From: Mucinivorans hirudinis
Lineage (GTDB): Bacteria; Bacteroidota; Bacteroidia; Bacteroidales; Rikenellaceae
Direction: 5' to 3'
Length of the DNA stretch: 64,000 nt
Assembly (NCBI GenBank): GCA_000723505.1
Contig: HG934468.1
Location: 3,070,798 to 3,134,797 of the forward strand
Shown here: one piece after another, positions 9,910 to 18,722 of the stretch
Numbering within the stretch: the first letter of the stretch is position 1
Layout of the letters: each line of letters starts with the position of its first letter
Translations under genes and position numbers: made by a program
Notes under the pieces: model-generated
Told to the model about the DNA's origin: nothing
The model's input: the letters and a program-made list of their open reading frames with translations, nothing else
Database searches by the model: none

Positions 9910-10704
9910 TTATTTTCTCAAATCGACCCCCCAAAGTAATTTATCTCTAAGTGTCTGATAATAATTATTGCCCTTCAAGTGGATTGTTTGCAGTTCATAT
10001 TTAGAGCGCACCAATCCAAACCCGCGCCCACTTCCCGCTCTAAACTCTCTATTGTCTATCGTGATGATTGCGTGAGAGTTGTTGCGTGTTATAGCTCGCA
10101 GTGAAATATTCGAACTATCGGGCACTACCAGCGGGCGGATATTGAGGTTGTGTGGCGCAATGGGCGATATAATAAACGAACCACAACCCGGAGTTAGTAT
10201 AGCTCCGCCCACGCTCATCGAATATGCGGTTGAACCTGTCGGTGTGGAAACTATGACTCCGTCAGCCCAATATGTGCCAACATCTTGATTGTCAATAGCA
10301 ATTTCAATCATAATCATAGCCGTTCCACTCTTTTGGATTGTAAATTCATTGAGAGCGCGATGTGGGATTTCTGCGGGAATTTCGCCTATTATCTTAATCA
10401 TCGAACGGCTGATGGTGTCGAAATTGTTATTGATAAGCTCTTTGATAGCCAAGTCGGCATCATCCTTTTGTACGGTAGATAGGAATCCCAATCGCCCCGA
10501 ATTTACCCCAATAATGGGAATGCACTCGCGCCCCATTTTGCGCACACTGCTCAAAAAAGTGCCGTCCCCGCCGAAACTTATGGCATAATCACACCCCTTT
10601 GTAGCTGTCGGATTAATTTGAAAATCAACGCTATTAGCCCTAAGAATCTCTAAGAAGTCTCCAAGAGAAGGATTGTCAGTGCGGGTATATAGTGCGATTT
10701 TCAT
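9910..10704 (-). CDS. nadK: NAD kinase
   Basis: This 264-residue enzyme phosphorylates NAD to NADP in the cytoplasm. The diagnostic GGDGT motif lies at residues 45-49, followed by the LNE segment (ALNEFTI) and the TPTGSTAYS loop that binds NAD. The start is the ATG at 10704 (MKIALYTRTDN). A longer in-frame reading to 10818 would add 38 hydrophobic residues unlike the family, overlap pdxJ, and cross the divergent promoter region, so I reject it. Upstream is the divergent pdxJ; downstream, 8 bp away, is the DUF5686 gene. Confidence 0.95.
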   Translation of the reverse strand: MKIALYTRTDNPSLGDFLEILRANSVDFQINPTATKGCDYAISFGGDGTFLSSVRKMGRECIPIIGVNSGRLGFLSTVQKDDADLAIKELINNNFDTISRSMIKIIGEIPAEIPHRALNEFTIQKSGTAMIMIEIAIDNQDVGTYWADGVIVSTPTGSTAYSMSVGGAILTPGCGSFIISPIAPHNLNIRPLVVPDSSNISLRAITRNNSHAIITIDNREFRAGSGRGFGLVRSKYELQTIHLKGNNYYQTLRDKLLWGVDLRK

Positions 10705-10756
10705 TTTTTTGAGTAACTTTGTTTGTGCAAAATTAATAAAAAAAACCAATTTGACA
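10705..10756. promoter_or_regulatory. Divergent nadK/pdxJ promoter region
   Basis: Two -7 boxes of the TAnnTTTG type face outward from this 52-bp gap: TAACTTTG at 10714-10721 for pdxJ and TAATTTTG on the minus strand (10735 to 10728) for nadK. Neither has a clear -33 TTTG at the usual distance. Confidence 0.5.
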
Positions 10757-11467
10757 ATGACAAAGCTAAGTGTCAATATAAACAAAGTAGCCACCATCCG
10801 TAACGCGCGCGCCGGCAATATTCCAAACGTGGTTCTGTCGGCAGTGAATGCGGAAAGATTTGGTGCTGACGGTATTACTGTACATCCACGCCCCGATGGA
10901 CGCCATATCCGTTATTCGGATGTTTGTGATTTGAAGGAGGTGGTCACCACGGAATTTAATATTGAAGGCTATCCTTCGGATGATTTTATTGAGCTGGTAA
11001 TCGGAGTAAAACCTACCCAAGTAACGCTCGTGCCCGACCCGCCTACTGCCATTACGAGCAATGCGGGCTGGGATACGGTCAAAAACCGTGAATTTTTGCA
11101 GGAAATCGTTGCCCGATTCAAGCAAGCCGGCATTCGCACTTCGATTTTTGTCGAGCCCGACCCTGAGACTGTTCGCGCTGCCAAACTTACCGGTACGGAT
11201 AGAATTGAATTATACACAGAAAGTTACGCGATTGGATATTCCGAAGACCCACAAAAGGCAATAGCTCCATTCATAGAGGCAGCTCGTGTGGCGGCGGAAG
11301 AGGGACTCGGAGTTAATGCAGGACACGATTTGAGCCTTGAAAACCTAGAGTTTTTTGCGAAAAACATTCCCAACCTTTGCGAGGTCTCCATTGGACACGC
11401 TCTTATAAGCGATGCTCTCTATCTAGGATTGGAGAATACCATACAAATGTACAAAAGACTTTTATAG
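10757..11467 (+). CDS. pdxJ: Pyridoxine 5'-phosphate synthase
   Basis: This 236-residue TIM-barrel enzyme condenses 3-amino-1-hydroxyacetone phosphate with 1-deoxyxylulose 5-phosphate to make pyridoxine 5'-phosphate (DXP-dependent vitamin B6 pathway). The sequence shows the family N terminus LSVNINKVATIRNARAG, the HPRPDGRHIRY loop, the VTLVPD strand and the C-terminal VNAGHDLS and IGHALI phosphate-binding motifs. I start at the ATG at 10757; an upstream TTG (10673) would overlap nadK. PLP made by this pathway is the cofactor expected for the giant aminotransferase-like protein, but nothing in the sequence links their regulation. Confidence 0.96.
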   Translation: MTKLSVNINKVATIRNARAGNIPNVVLSAVNAERFGADGITVHPRPDGRHIRYSDVCDLKEVVTTEFNIEGYPSDDFIELVIGVKPTQVTLVPDPPTAITSNAGWDTVKNREFLQEIVARFKQAGIRTSIFVEPDPETVRAAKLTGTDRIELYTESYAIGYSEDPQKAIAPFIEAARVAAEEGLGVNAGHDLSLENLEFFAKNIPNLCEVSIGHALISDALYLGLENTIQMYKRLL

Positions 11468-11705
11468 CAATTCGTTTTTGGCACGATTTTTGAGCCAAAG
11501 ATTCACACGGGCAAGTGGGGAAAGATTAGATTTGATTGGTCGTTGGGCTAGAGTGTCCTAAAGTATGCTAGCTCAGTTGATTATACAATAGGGCGTATGC
11601 ATCAGAGAAATCTATTTTCAATGGTGGATTGTATTTATCACATCATCTAAACCACCTACATAATCTCTTTGTGTGGATTTGGAGGCAATTAAAGCCTCAG
11701 CTTGC

Positions 11706-11751
11706 GTGAAAGAGCTGTTAGAAATCCTAATTGTTCAAAGCCGAGTTAATA
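11706..11751 (+). repeat. Dispersed CCGAGTTAA element, copy B
   Basis: GTGAAAGAGCTGTTAG through AAAGCCGAGTTAATA matches copies at 7315 (inverted), 15963 and 25120. Sequence just upstream (GGCAATTAA ... CTTGCGTGAAAG) also resembles copy D. No facing inverted copy was found nearby, so this is a solo end. Confidence 0.7.
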
Positions 11752-11783
11752 GAGTTTGCCCATAACCGGCAGGCTCTTTTTTT
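11752..11783 (+). terminator. Rho-independent-type terminator
   Basis: GAGTTTGCC (11752-11760) pairs with GGCAGGCTC (11768-11776) through two G-U wobbles, loop CATAACC, followed directly by seven T (11777-11783). It could end transcripts from pdxJ or shield the ROK gene. Confidence 0.65.
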
Positions 11784-11876
11784 GTCTATATTGTAAAATT
11801 TCGATTGGTAGAACTGTTTATTTTGTAAATATTTATCCAATAAACTATGCTTTTGGAAAAAAATACGATAGAAAGT

Positions 11877-11906
11877 TTTGTAATTAGTATAAATTAACTA
11901 TATTTG
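11877..11906 (+). promoter_or_regulatory. Promoter of the ROK regulator
   Basis: TTTG at 11877-11880 and TATATTTG at 11899-11906, 18 nt apart, fit the Bacteroidetes -33/-7 consensus. Transcription should start near 11913, giving a leader of about 23 nt. Confidence 0.7.
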
Positions 11907-11935
11907 TACAACAAACATACAATTAGTAATTATAT

Positions 11936-13165
11936 ATGAATAAAAACTCCCTATTTAGTGTCAAATACGATGAGGGTTTGAGCGGCGTAATGTACAAATC
12001 ATTTTTGCTCAAACGACGCATTATGTTGTGTTTAGCGACATATGGCGACTTGCCAACTGCCGAACTTGCTCGCCATCTGAATGTTAGTGCCCCCACTGTT
12101 GCAAAACTAATACAAGAGCTTGTCGGTGATGGGTATTTGTGTGATATGGGCAAAATTGAGACGGCAGGTGGGCGGCGCCCTTCTACTTTTGGACTCGTTG
12201 CAAATGCCGGTCACTTTTTGGGGGTAGACCTAAGGGATGATAGTGTGAACTTAGGCTTGATAGACCTCAATAAGAACATTGTTTCAATCAGCAAAAACAA
12301 CCCATTTACCGTGGAGGAGAGACCTGAAACTCTGGAGAATCTATGTTCAATGATAGATGATTACATTGCAAGTCTCCATTTCGACAAATCTCAAATACTC
12401 GGTATGGGGTTGATTCTTCGCGGCAGGGTGGACTCCTCCACAGGTCATAGTTACAACCATTTTAAGTTCGACAGTCGTCCTCTTGCCCAGACTATGACCC
12501 AAATGACCGGAATTGAAACCATCATTGAGAATGACACCCGTGCAATGGCTTATGCCGAATACACCCACAGTGACACGGAAAATATCAAGAACGCCTTGTT
12601 TATCAATATGACACGAGGCGTGGGTGTGGGCATTGTGATAGATGGAAAGCTCTATTACGGCAAGTCGGGTTTTGCGGGCGAGTTTGGACACATACCATTT
12701 TTCGACAATGAAATGATATGTCATTGTGGCAAAAAGGGATGTTTGGAGACAGAGGCTTCCGGTGCGGCACTCGAACAGAAGTTTACCCAAAGTCTCTCTC
12801 GGGGTGCGTCCTCCATTCTGTCCGACAAATTCAGACGTGGCGAAAAGATTCATCTTGTCGATATTATTGAGGCGGCGCGCAAAGATGATGTACTGTCCAT
12901 CGACCTGATCACTGTTATAGGCGAAAAGCTTGGACGTGGTATAGGCGTGCTAATCAATCTTTTCAATCCTGAATTGGTGGTCGTGGGAGGAATTATGGCA
13001 GAGGTTGGCGACTATCTTATGTTGCCCATAAAGACCGCATTAAATAAGTACTCCCTCTCTTTGGTGAACAAGGACTCGACGCTGCGTCTCTCAACATTGG
13101 GCGACCTAGCCGGAGTAATAGGAGCTGCTCAACTCACTCGAAACAGAATATTAGAAATAATGTAA
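11936..13165 (+). CDS. ROK-family transcriptional regulator (NagC/XylR-like)
   Basis: This 409-residue protein has an N-terminal winged helix-turn-helix (about residues 30-80; AELARHLNVSAPTVAKLIQ) and a ROK sugar-kinase-like domain. The ROK zinc motif is present with Cys262, Cys264 and Cys269 (CHCGKKGCLE), as is the ENDTRAMAYAE segment. It is probably a sugar-responsive repressor. In the phosphate-1 loop the usual DxGGT becomes DLRDDSVN, which argues for a regulator without kinase activity. It stands alone between pdxJ and purA, so its target genes cannot be read from context. The nearest sugar gene on either side is the 4-alpha-glucanotransferase 3 kb away. Confidence 0.88.
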   Translation: MNKNSLFSVKYDEGLSGVMYKSFLLKRRIMLCLATYGDLPTAELARHLNVSAPTVAKLIQELVGDGYLCDMGKIETAGGRRPSTFGLVANAGHFLGVDLRDDSVNLGLIDLNKNIVSISKNNPFTVEERPETLENLCSMIDDYIASLHFDKSQILGMGLILRGRVDSSTGHSYNHFKFDSRPLAQTMTQMTGIETIIENDTRAMAYAEYTHSDTENIKNALFINMTRGVGVGIVIDGKLYYGKSGFAGEFGHIPFFDNEMICHCGKKGCLETEASGAALEQKFTQSLSRGASSILSDKFRRGEKIHLVDIIEAARKDDVLSIDLITVIGEKLGRGIGVLINLFNPELVVVGGIMAEVGDYLMLPIKTALNKYSLSLVNKDSTLRLSTLGDLAGVIGAAQLTRNRILEIM

Positions 13166-13253
13166 CGGCTAAATATAAGATGATTTACTGATTTTTAGAT
13201 GCCTTGTTAATAACTTGCCAAAAATATTATGGTGGCGCTACAAAAAAAATAAC

Positions 13254-13261
13254 TATCTTTG
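13254..13261 (+). promoter_or_regulatory. purA -7 box
   Basis: TATCTTTG fits TAnnTTTG and lies 29 bp before the purA start. No clear TTTG is seen at the -33 position. Confidence 0.5.
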
Positions 13262-13290
13262 TGGGGTTGTAAAAATCTCATTAAAAAGAT

Positions 13291-14556
13291 ATGAAATTAG
13301 ACGTAGTTCTCGGTTTGCAGTGGGGCGATGAAGGGAAGGGTAAGGTTGTTGATGTGCTTACTCCTAACTATAACTGCATAGCAAGGTTTCAGGGAGGTCC
13401 CAATGCGGGGCACTCGCTACACTTCGAAGGCAAAAGCTTCGTGCTTCACACCATCCCTAGTGGCGTTTTTCGCCCCAATGCCACCAATATTATTGGTAAC
13501 GGTGTTGTCATAGATCCGGTTATCTTCGCCAAGGAGATAGCAGGTCTCGAGGCAGCGGGTGTGAATTGCATCGAGAGAATCCGCATTGCAAAGAAAGCGC
13601 ACCTCATCCTACCCACGCACCGTATGTTGGACGCGGCGAGCGAGGCTGCAAAAGGCAAATCGAAAATAGGCTCCACGCTCAAAGGCATTGGTCCCACCTA
13701 TATGGACAAAACAGGACGCAACGGGCTGCGTGTGGGCGACATTATCTCACCTGAGTTTGCTGAGCGTTATGAGACCCTGAAAAACAAACACATAGGTCTG
13801 CTTTCGACTTACGAAGGGTTTGAGTACGATATTACCGACTACGAAAAGGAGTGGCTGGCAGCGATTGATATTCTTAGGCAATTCCCTATCATTGAGAGCG
13901 AATATGTGGTAAATGAGATGCTCTTGGGCGGTGAAACAATCTTGGCAGAGGGAGCTCAAGGGTCACTTTTGGATATTGACTTCGGTAGTTATCCCTTTGT
14001 AACTTCATCTAATACAATATGTGCCGGTGCTTGCACGGGTCTTGGGATTGCGCCGCGCTCCATAGGCGAGGTTTTTGGAATTTTCAAGGCGTATTGTACG
14101 CGGGTAGGTAGTGGGCCATTCCCGACAGAGCTCTTCGATGCTGACGGCGATGCTATGTGCACAATCGGGCGCGAATTCGGCTCCACAACGGGGCGGCGGC
14201 GGCGCTGCGGTTGGTTAGACCTTGTGGCATTGAAATATACGGTAATGTTGAATGGTGTAAGTCAGCTGATTATGATGAAAGCTGACGTTCTTAACTCGTT
14301 CTCGGAATTGAAAGTTGCCATTGCCTACCGCGTAAACGGCGTACTCACAGACGAGTTTCCTTTTGAGACCGGTGCTGAGATTGAACCTGTTTACAGGGTG
14401 TTTAAGGGTTGGAATTGCGACATAAACCACATTCGCAATTACGAGGATTTTCCCACAGAGCTCAAAGATTACGTGGAGTTTATCGAAGAGCAGACGGGTG
14501 TGCCAATTAATATAGTATCCGTGGGACCGGATCGTGCTGAAACAATAATCAGATAA
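13291..14556 (+). CDS. purA: Adenylosuccinate synthetase
   Basis: This 421-residue enzyme joins IMP and aspartate using GTP, the first committed step to AMP. The N terminus carries LGLQWGDEGKGK with catalytic Asp13, and GGPNAGH with catalytic His41. Further family motifs are KGIGPTY, EGAQGSLLDIDFGSYPFVTSS and the GTP-binding region near the C terminus (VSVGPDRAETI). The length is normal for the family. The start at 13291 lies directly before the conserved first strand. Confidence 0.98.
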   Translation: MKLDVVLGLQWGDEGKGKVVDVLTPNYNCIARFQGGPNAGHSLHFEGKSFVLHTIPSGVFRPNATNIIGNGVVIDPVIFAKEIAGLEAAGVNCIERIRIAKKAHLILPTHRMLDAASEAAKGKSKIGSTLKGIGPTYMDKTGRNGLRVGDIISPEFAERYETLKNKHIGLLSTYEGFEYDITDYEKEWLAAIDILRQFPIIESEYVVNEMLLGGETILAEGAQGSLLDIDFGSYPFVTSSNTICAGACTGLGIAPRSIGEVFGIFKAYCTRVGSGPFPTELFDADGDAMCTIGREFGSTTGRRRRCGWLDLVALKYTVMLNGVSQLIMMKADVLNSFSELKVAIAYRVNGVLTDEFPFETGAEIEPVYRVFKGWNCDINHIRNYEDFPTELKDYVEFIEEQTGVPINIVSVGPDRAETIIR

Positions 14557-14587
14557 TAGTTTGCGTTAGCACACAAAATAATTAATA

Positions 14588-15139
14588 ATGAATATTACAG
14601 AAAACAAACTTGTTAAGCTCGCATACGAGCTTAAAGTGGATGGCGAAATTGCGGACAAGGCTACCGCCGAGCGTCCTTTGGAATTTATCTTCGGTACGGG
14701 AATGTTGCTGCCGGACTTCGAGGCGAACGTTGAAGGTAAGGTGGCCGGTGATAAATTTGCATTTACCCTCACCCCAGAGCAGGGTTATGGCGAAATCAAC
14801 AACGAGGCGGTTGTGGAACTTCCCAAAGAGATTTTTATGGTTGATGGAGTTGTGGCTGACGAACTTTTGGTTGTGGGCAGCGTGCTGCCTATGGGTGACA
14901 ATATGGGCAACCGTATGAATGGTGTTATAAAGGATGTAAAGGATGACGTTGTGGTTATGGATTTCAACCACCCTATGGCTGGTAAAATCCTCAATTTCAG
15001 TGGCGAAATTGTGGAAGTACGTGAAGCTACAGACGAGGATACAGCTAAATTCTTTGGTGGCAGCGGTGGCGGCTGTGGTTGTGGTTGTGATAAGTCGGAG
15101 TGCGATTCAAATGACTGCTCGTCTGACTGCAACTGCTAA
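14588..15139 (+). CDS. slyD: SlyD-type FKBP peptidyl-prolyl isomerase with Cys-rich metal-binding tail
   Basis: This 183-residue protein has the SlyD layout: an FKBP half at the start (VKLAYELKVDGEIADKA, then LEFIFGTGMLLPDFE), a chaperone insert-in-flap domain in the middle and FKBP strands after it (MDFNHPMAGKILNFSGEI). The last roughly 29 residues are Gly/Cys rich with seven Cys (GGGCGCGCDKSEC and on). SlyD tails usually bind nickel or zinc through His and Cys; this one uses Cys and acidic residues with no His. Likely roles are prolyl isomerisation, chaperoning and metal storage in the cytoplasm. It follows purA by 31 bp and ends in a clear terminator. Confidence 0.92.
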   Translation: MNITENKLVKLAYELKVDGEIADKATAERPLEFIFGTGMLLPDFEANVEGKVAGDKFAFTLTPEQGYGEINNEAVVELPKEIFMVDGVVADELLVVGSVLPMGDNMGNRMNGVIKDVKDDVVVMDFNHPMAGKILNFSGEIVEVREATDEDTAKFFGGSGGGCGCGCDKSECDSNDCSSDCNC

Positions 15140-15162
15140 CTAAAAAGCAAACAGCAACAATC

Positions 15163-15193
15163 AGGGTGTTCCTTCTAATGAAAGGGACACCCT
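15163..15193 (+). terminator. Terminator after slyD
   Basis: AGGGTGTTCC pairs with GGGACACCCT around the loop TTCTAATGAAA. It lies 24 bp downstream of the slyD stop. There is no long T-run after it. Confidence 0.6.
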
Positions 15194-15536
15194 CTGAATT
15201 TAGTACCAAACTGTATGTCAGTTGTTAGTTATAGTTGAAGGTGCCATATTCTACTACAGTCCTACTCAGACTTGGTTAATAATGCGTCAATTACGACTAC
15301 AAAGATATACAGTTTGTTTTTTACAAACGATTATTAGCGAATTATTTTTGAAGTAACACCATATATAGTAGGGAATACGCATTAAAACTTGGGTTGCAAT
15401 TATTTTGATATTTATTTGACTTGCAGGGATTTGCATTTGGATATGCAGGTCATTTTTTGTATTTATCTGGTAATAAGACAAATATACTGATATGGAGATT
15501 TCATTTGATTCGTGATTAATTTCATATTTTTGTTAT
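15194..15536. other. AT-rich intergenic stretch without a recognisable gene
   Basis: I see no convincing gene here. A 64-codon minus-strand frame (15287-15481) is of low complexity and has no family look. TATTTTTG close to 15530 resembles a -7 box for the decayed transposase that follows. Confidence 0.5.
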
Positions 15537-15778
15537 ATGAAAGACCCGCACATTGAGCGCAAGAAGTTATATTCGCTCAGGTAATATTGTTCTTATTTCT
15601 ATTGCAGCCACAATGAGTGGTGCAGATTCGTGGGGTGATGTAGAAGATTTTGGCAACATTTTTGGATTTGAAGAATGTAACACCTTCTCGCGACACCTTT
15701 AATCTTTTTCAACTACTTGACCCACTTGAATTTGAAAGAACATTTACTTGTTGGATGAACCCAATAATTGAGGATTTA
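15537..15778 (+). pseudogene. Decayed ISAs1-family transposase N-terminal remnant
   Basis: Three frames must be joined to read an ISAs1-like protein. First comes MKDPHIERKKLYSLR from 15537, ending in a stop at the first frameshift. Next is SGNIVLISIAATMSGADSW with GDVEDFGNIFGFEE. Last is DTFNLFQLLDPLEFERTF with TCWMNPIIEDL. These match the order of the family N terminus (DPR-xx-RKKLYPL, the ATxxGAESWxDxExFG block, and the SRDTFNRVFxLLDPxxFE block). About 20-25 residues between the second and third blocks are missing, and the whole catalytic domain is absent. The frame is broken off at 15779, where an inverted-repeat element begins. Confidence 0.75.
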
Positions 15779-16006
15779 TTAACTCGGCATTAAACAATTT
15801 GGATAATTCTTGGATAGATTCTGCGTCGTTCGCCAATTCAAACAAGTTTGATTGCTCTCTGCCTTGAATTTTGAACAAGTTCAAGGAGAGAGCTGCAATA
15901 AAAACCGCAGTATAATATACTTATATGAGGATTTTATTGGGTGGGTATAACGCTGAAATTGAGTGAAAGAGTTGTCTAAAATCCAAATTGTTTAAAGCCG
16001 AGTTAA
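15779..16006. mobile_element. MITE-like element with 26-bp terminal inverted repeats (copy C of the CCGAGTTAA family)
   Basis: The left end 15779-15804 (TTAACTCGGC ... TTTGGAT) and the right end 15981-16006 are reverse complements with one mismatch in 26. The right end belongs to the 46-bp unit at 15963-16010 shared with copies A, B and D. Inside, read on the minus strand from about 15920 to 15779, is a protein-like open stretch containing LSLNLFKIQGREQSN, LFELANDAESI and QELSKLFNAEL, possibly the C-terminal end of another transposase. The element lies directly after the ISAs1 remnant and 27 bp before the 3' end of the glucanotransferase gene. Confidence 0.65.
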
Positions 16007-16032
16007 TATATGGGTGTCGATTTAATAACGAA

Positions 16033-18696
16033 CTACCTACCGCTACCCTCACTCATATCGCGTACCAAGTTGTTGAACTCCTCAGTCGTAAGTAACTCTT
16101 CGATGGTCAGGTGCATACGATAACGCCAATAGTGATCAGGGTCTGCCGGAATGTTGATGCGCTCTGCATAGGGATTAGCCAGTCGCAACCGCTCGTCAAT
16201 AGATAGCCAATCCTGCAAAGGCAATATAGTGAGAATAGAAGGTGCTAAAAGGTGGTTACCCACAATCGTTTGGCACACCTGACCACTCGCCACTTCGGGT
16301 GCTGCGCCATACCACCACATAACATCATTGTAGTATCGCTGCGTTTTCCCGCTATCCTCCTGCCACCAACCGCGAATGGGGCTCATATCGTGCGTAGAGG
16401 TGGTGCAGACACTCAGGTAGGGATACCACGAAGTATTGCCGAATGTTGCACGCGGGTCTTTGGGCATACGCTGAATCTCGAGGGTGATTATACCCAAGTC
16501 GCCGAGCACCTTATGCACACAGTCGGGTATCATACCCAGGTCTTCGGCGCAGCATAACATATCGGTGGCATCAATAAGCGGCGGCAACTTCTCCATAGCC
16601 AACGCACCCCAGAAATCATTATGGCGGTGGTAGAAGAAGTGTGTGTAAATATCGTTAAAACATCCCTTTTCGTATTCGGTGAGCCATTGATAGCTCTTTG
16701 TGAAGTGGGCGGCAATGCGCGGATGGAATGTTCCGGGGTGGCGTGGGTCTTCGATGAAAATAACCTCATTAATCAGACCATAAAGTCCACTACGCAGAGC
16801 GTTGGATTTTGCATCATCCTTATCCTCAAAATATTTCTGAACCTTGCGTTGAGTGTTGAATTTATCTTTGAGTTGATAGATTCCCCACTCCTTTGCCTCC
16901 AAAAATTTGAGAGCCTCTTCCGTGTACTCACCAAAGAAATCTCCGAGGAAGTTGTGGTGAATGAACGGTTTAAGGTAACGGTCGCGATTCATCGGCATAC
17001 CCCACGCCGAGAGTTCGTCATAGCCCATCGGCATAGCGGGGTTGAAGTAACCCAAGAGCCCCTGCACTGAGTCCATCGGTATCTCCCAAATGCGGAAGAA
17101 TCCTAGGATATGGTCTATGCGATAGAGGTCGAAATAGTCCGCCATTTTCTCGAAGCGTCGTCGCCACCACGCATAACCATCCTTTGCCATAGCCTCCCAA
17201 TTATATGTCGGAAAACCCCAGTTTTGACCCAATACTGAGAAGTCATCGGGTGGAGCACCTGCCTGACAATCAAGGTTAAACAGATGCGGCTCACTCCACG
17301 CCTCGACCGAGTCGCGACTGATGCCGATAGGTATATCCCCCTTGAGCACCACCCCTTTTGAGTGGCAATATGCTGCCGCCTCTTTGAGTTGTTTGTCTAA
17401 GTGGAATTGCAGGTAGAGATAAATCGCCACCTTGTCATACTCCTCGAACGAAAGATTTGTAAGTTCCGATACACGCTTCTTGGAATATTTTTTATCCTTG
17501 CCCCACTTCGAGAAGTCGGCACTCTCATTAACATCCCTGAGATAGCAGAATGCCGCATAATCAGACAACCAGTCTTTGTTGTCATTATAAAAGTCGCGAT
17601 ACTCCTTCGATTGTAGAGTCTTTTTGCCTTCCTGCTTGTAGATAGCCTTAAAGAAACTCCACTTCATTCTACCCACACCCTCGTAATCGACCTGTTCCAT
17701 ATCGTTCAATCTCCGGCTCTCACTCTTTACCTGTAGTGCTAACTTCTCATCCTTGAGTTCGCCCATTTTTTCTAATGAAAGATATAGCGGGTGTAATGCA
17801 AAGATAGAGATTGCTTTATAAGGATATGAGTCGCGCCAAGTTTGGGTCTGTGTGGTGTCGTTGATTGGCAGAATCTGGATAACGCGCTGTCCTGTAAGCG
17901 ATGCCCAATCAGCAAATTTGCGCAAATCCTCGAAGTCGCCAATGCCGTTGCTCGTGGTGCTCCTCAAAGAAAATACGGGGATTGCTACCCCTGCACCGTG
18001 CCACTGCACATTACCTCCTCGAAAGTTAAGACCCGAGTAGACACGATTTTCGCAAGGATCGAAAGCACTACGTGCCCATACGCGATTCTCCCCCTGCTCC
18101 CACTCCACGGCAAAACCGCCTTCAGTAACAACAAATTTATACTCGTCCCCCGTGGTCATCGCCTGCTCGGCATCTAACACAATGGTAAACTCGGGGAACG
18201 AAGCGCCGTTCATCACCGGTGCTTTTGCAATATCCCATCTGCCCAACGCCTCGCTGCTACCGGCGATGCGAAGTTCTTGATTTGGTTTGACAGCCGGCGC
18301 ATAGACCTTTACTGTGATAGCCTGCCTAAATTTGTTCCTTGCCGGCACGGCATCTTCTCTCTTGAAAAAGACCTGGGTAAATGGAGAGCTAAACAGAGTT
18401 TTGTTCGCCGGTATGACTTGCCACGTGTCGCGCAAGGTGTATTTTTTGAATCGGCTATCTAATTGCAAAAGACGGCGCTTACCCCATCCGCGGCTTACTA
18501 AATGTTCATCGCGACGAAGTTCATACATATACTCTATCTCTGTTGTGGTTGGGGGAATGTCTAGTTCCAACGCCCAGCGTTCGCCATCGGTGCATACCAT
18601 TTTGTGCAATCGAGGTTCGCCACCCTGTTCGCTAATATTAAGCCAAATATTCTCGCCCCACGCGGCTCTGTAATTAATTGTGAAAACAACTATCAT
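16033..18696 (-). CDS. malQ: 4-alpha-glucanotransferase, GH77, DPE2-type with two CBM20 domains
   Basis: This 887-residue disproportionating enzyme transfers alpha-1,4-glucan segments between malto-oligosaccharides or to glycogen-like acceptors. Two starch-binding CBM20 modules come first (about residues 1-100 and 125-225; the second has LRIAGSSEALGRWD). The GH77 barrel begins near residue 235. Catalytic residues are Asp528 in YRIDHILG, Glu718 in CAEDLGM and Asp770 in THDMSPIRGWW. The first two are 190 residues apart rather than about 47 as in bacterial amylomaltases, showing the long insertion typical of plant DPE2 and its Bacteroidetes relatives. No signal peptide is seen, so it should act in the cytoplasm. 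It is not next to other glycogen or maltose genes. Confidence 0.93.
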   Translation of the reverse strand: MIVVFTINYRAAWGENIWLNISEQGGEPRLHKMVCTDGERWALELDIPPTTTEIEYMYELRRDEHLVSRGWGKRRLLQLDSRFKKYTLRDTWQVIPANKTLFSSPFTQVFFKREDAVPARNKFRQAITVKVYAPAVKPNQELRIAGSSEALGRWDIAKAPVMNGASFPEFTIVLDAEQAMTTGDEYKFVVTEGGFAVEWEQGENRVWARSAFDPCENRVYSGLNFRGGNVQWHGAGVAIPVFSLRSTTSNGIGDFEDLRKFADWASLTGQRVIQILPINDTTQTQTWRDSYPYKAISIFALHPLYLSLEKMGELKDEKLALQVKSESRRLNDMEQVDYEGVGRMKWSFFKAIYKQEGKKTLQSKEYRDFYNDNKDWLSDYAAFCYLRDVNESADFSKWGKDKKYSKKRVSELTNLSFEEYDKVAIYLYLQFHLDKQLKEAAAYCHSKGVVLKGDIPIGISRDSVEAWSEPHLFNLDCQAGAPPDDFSVLGQNWGFPTYNWEAMAKDGYAWWRRRFEKMADYFDLYRIDHILGFFRIWEIPMDSVQGLLGYFNPAMPMGYDELSAWGMPMNRDRYLKPFIHHNFLGDFFGEYTEEALKFLEAKEWGIYQLKDKFNTQRKVQKYFEDKDDAKSNALRSGLYGLINEVIFIEDPRHPGTFHPRIAAHFTKSYQWLTEYEKGCFNDIYTHFFYHRHNDFWGALAMEKLPPLIDATDMLCCAEDLGMIPDCVHKVLGDLGIITLEIQRMPKDPRATFGNTSWYPYLSVCTTSTHDMSPIRGWWQEDSGKTQRYYNDVMWWYGAAPEVASGQVCQTIVGNHLLAPSILTILPLQDWLSIDERLRLANPYAERINIPADPDHYWRYRMHLTIEELLTTEEFNNLVRDMSEGSGR

Positions 18697-18722
18697 TATT
18701 CGTAAGTTTTTGGTTTATGGAC

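Larger units (their letters stand above)
11468..11935. other. 468-bp intergenic region without a gene
   Basis: Between pdxJ and the ROK gene I see a weak hairpin just after pdxJ (TTTGGC at 11477-11482 with GCCAAA at 11494-11499), one copy of the CCGAGTTAA repeat, a terminator-like hairpin with a T-run, and the ROK promoter. No reading frame of convincing protein character is present. Confidence 0.6.

Noticed and set aside
11513-11530. AAGTGGGGAAAGATT resembling the palindrome arm at 23023
   Set aside because: Only the first half agrees and no facing arm is present.
15287-15481. 64-codon minus-strand frame in the large gap
   Set aside because: Low complexity, no recognisable motif, no promoter; probably chance in AT-rich DNA.
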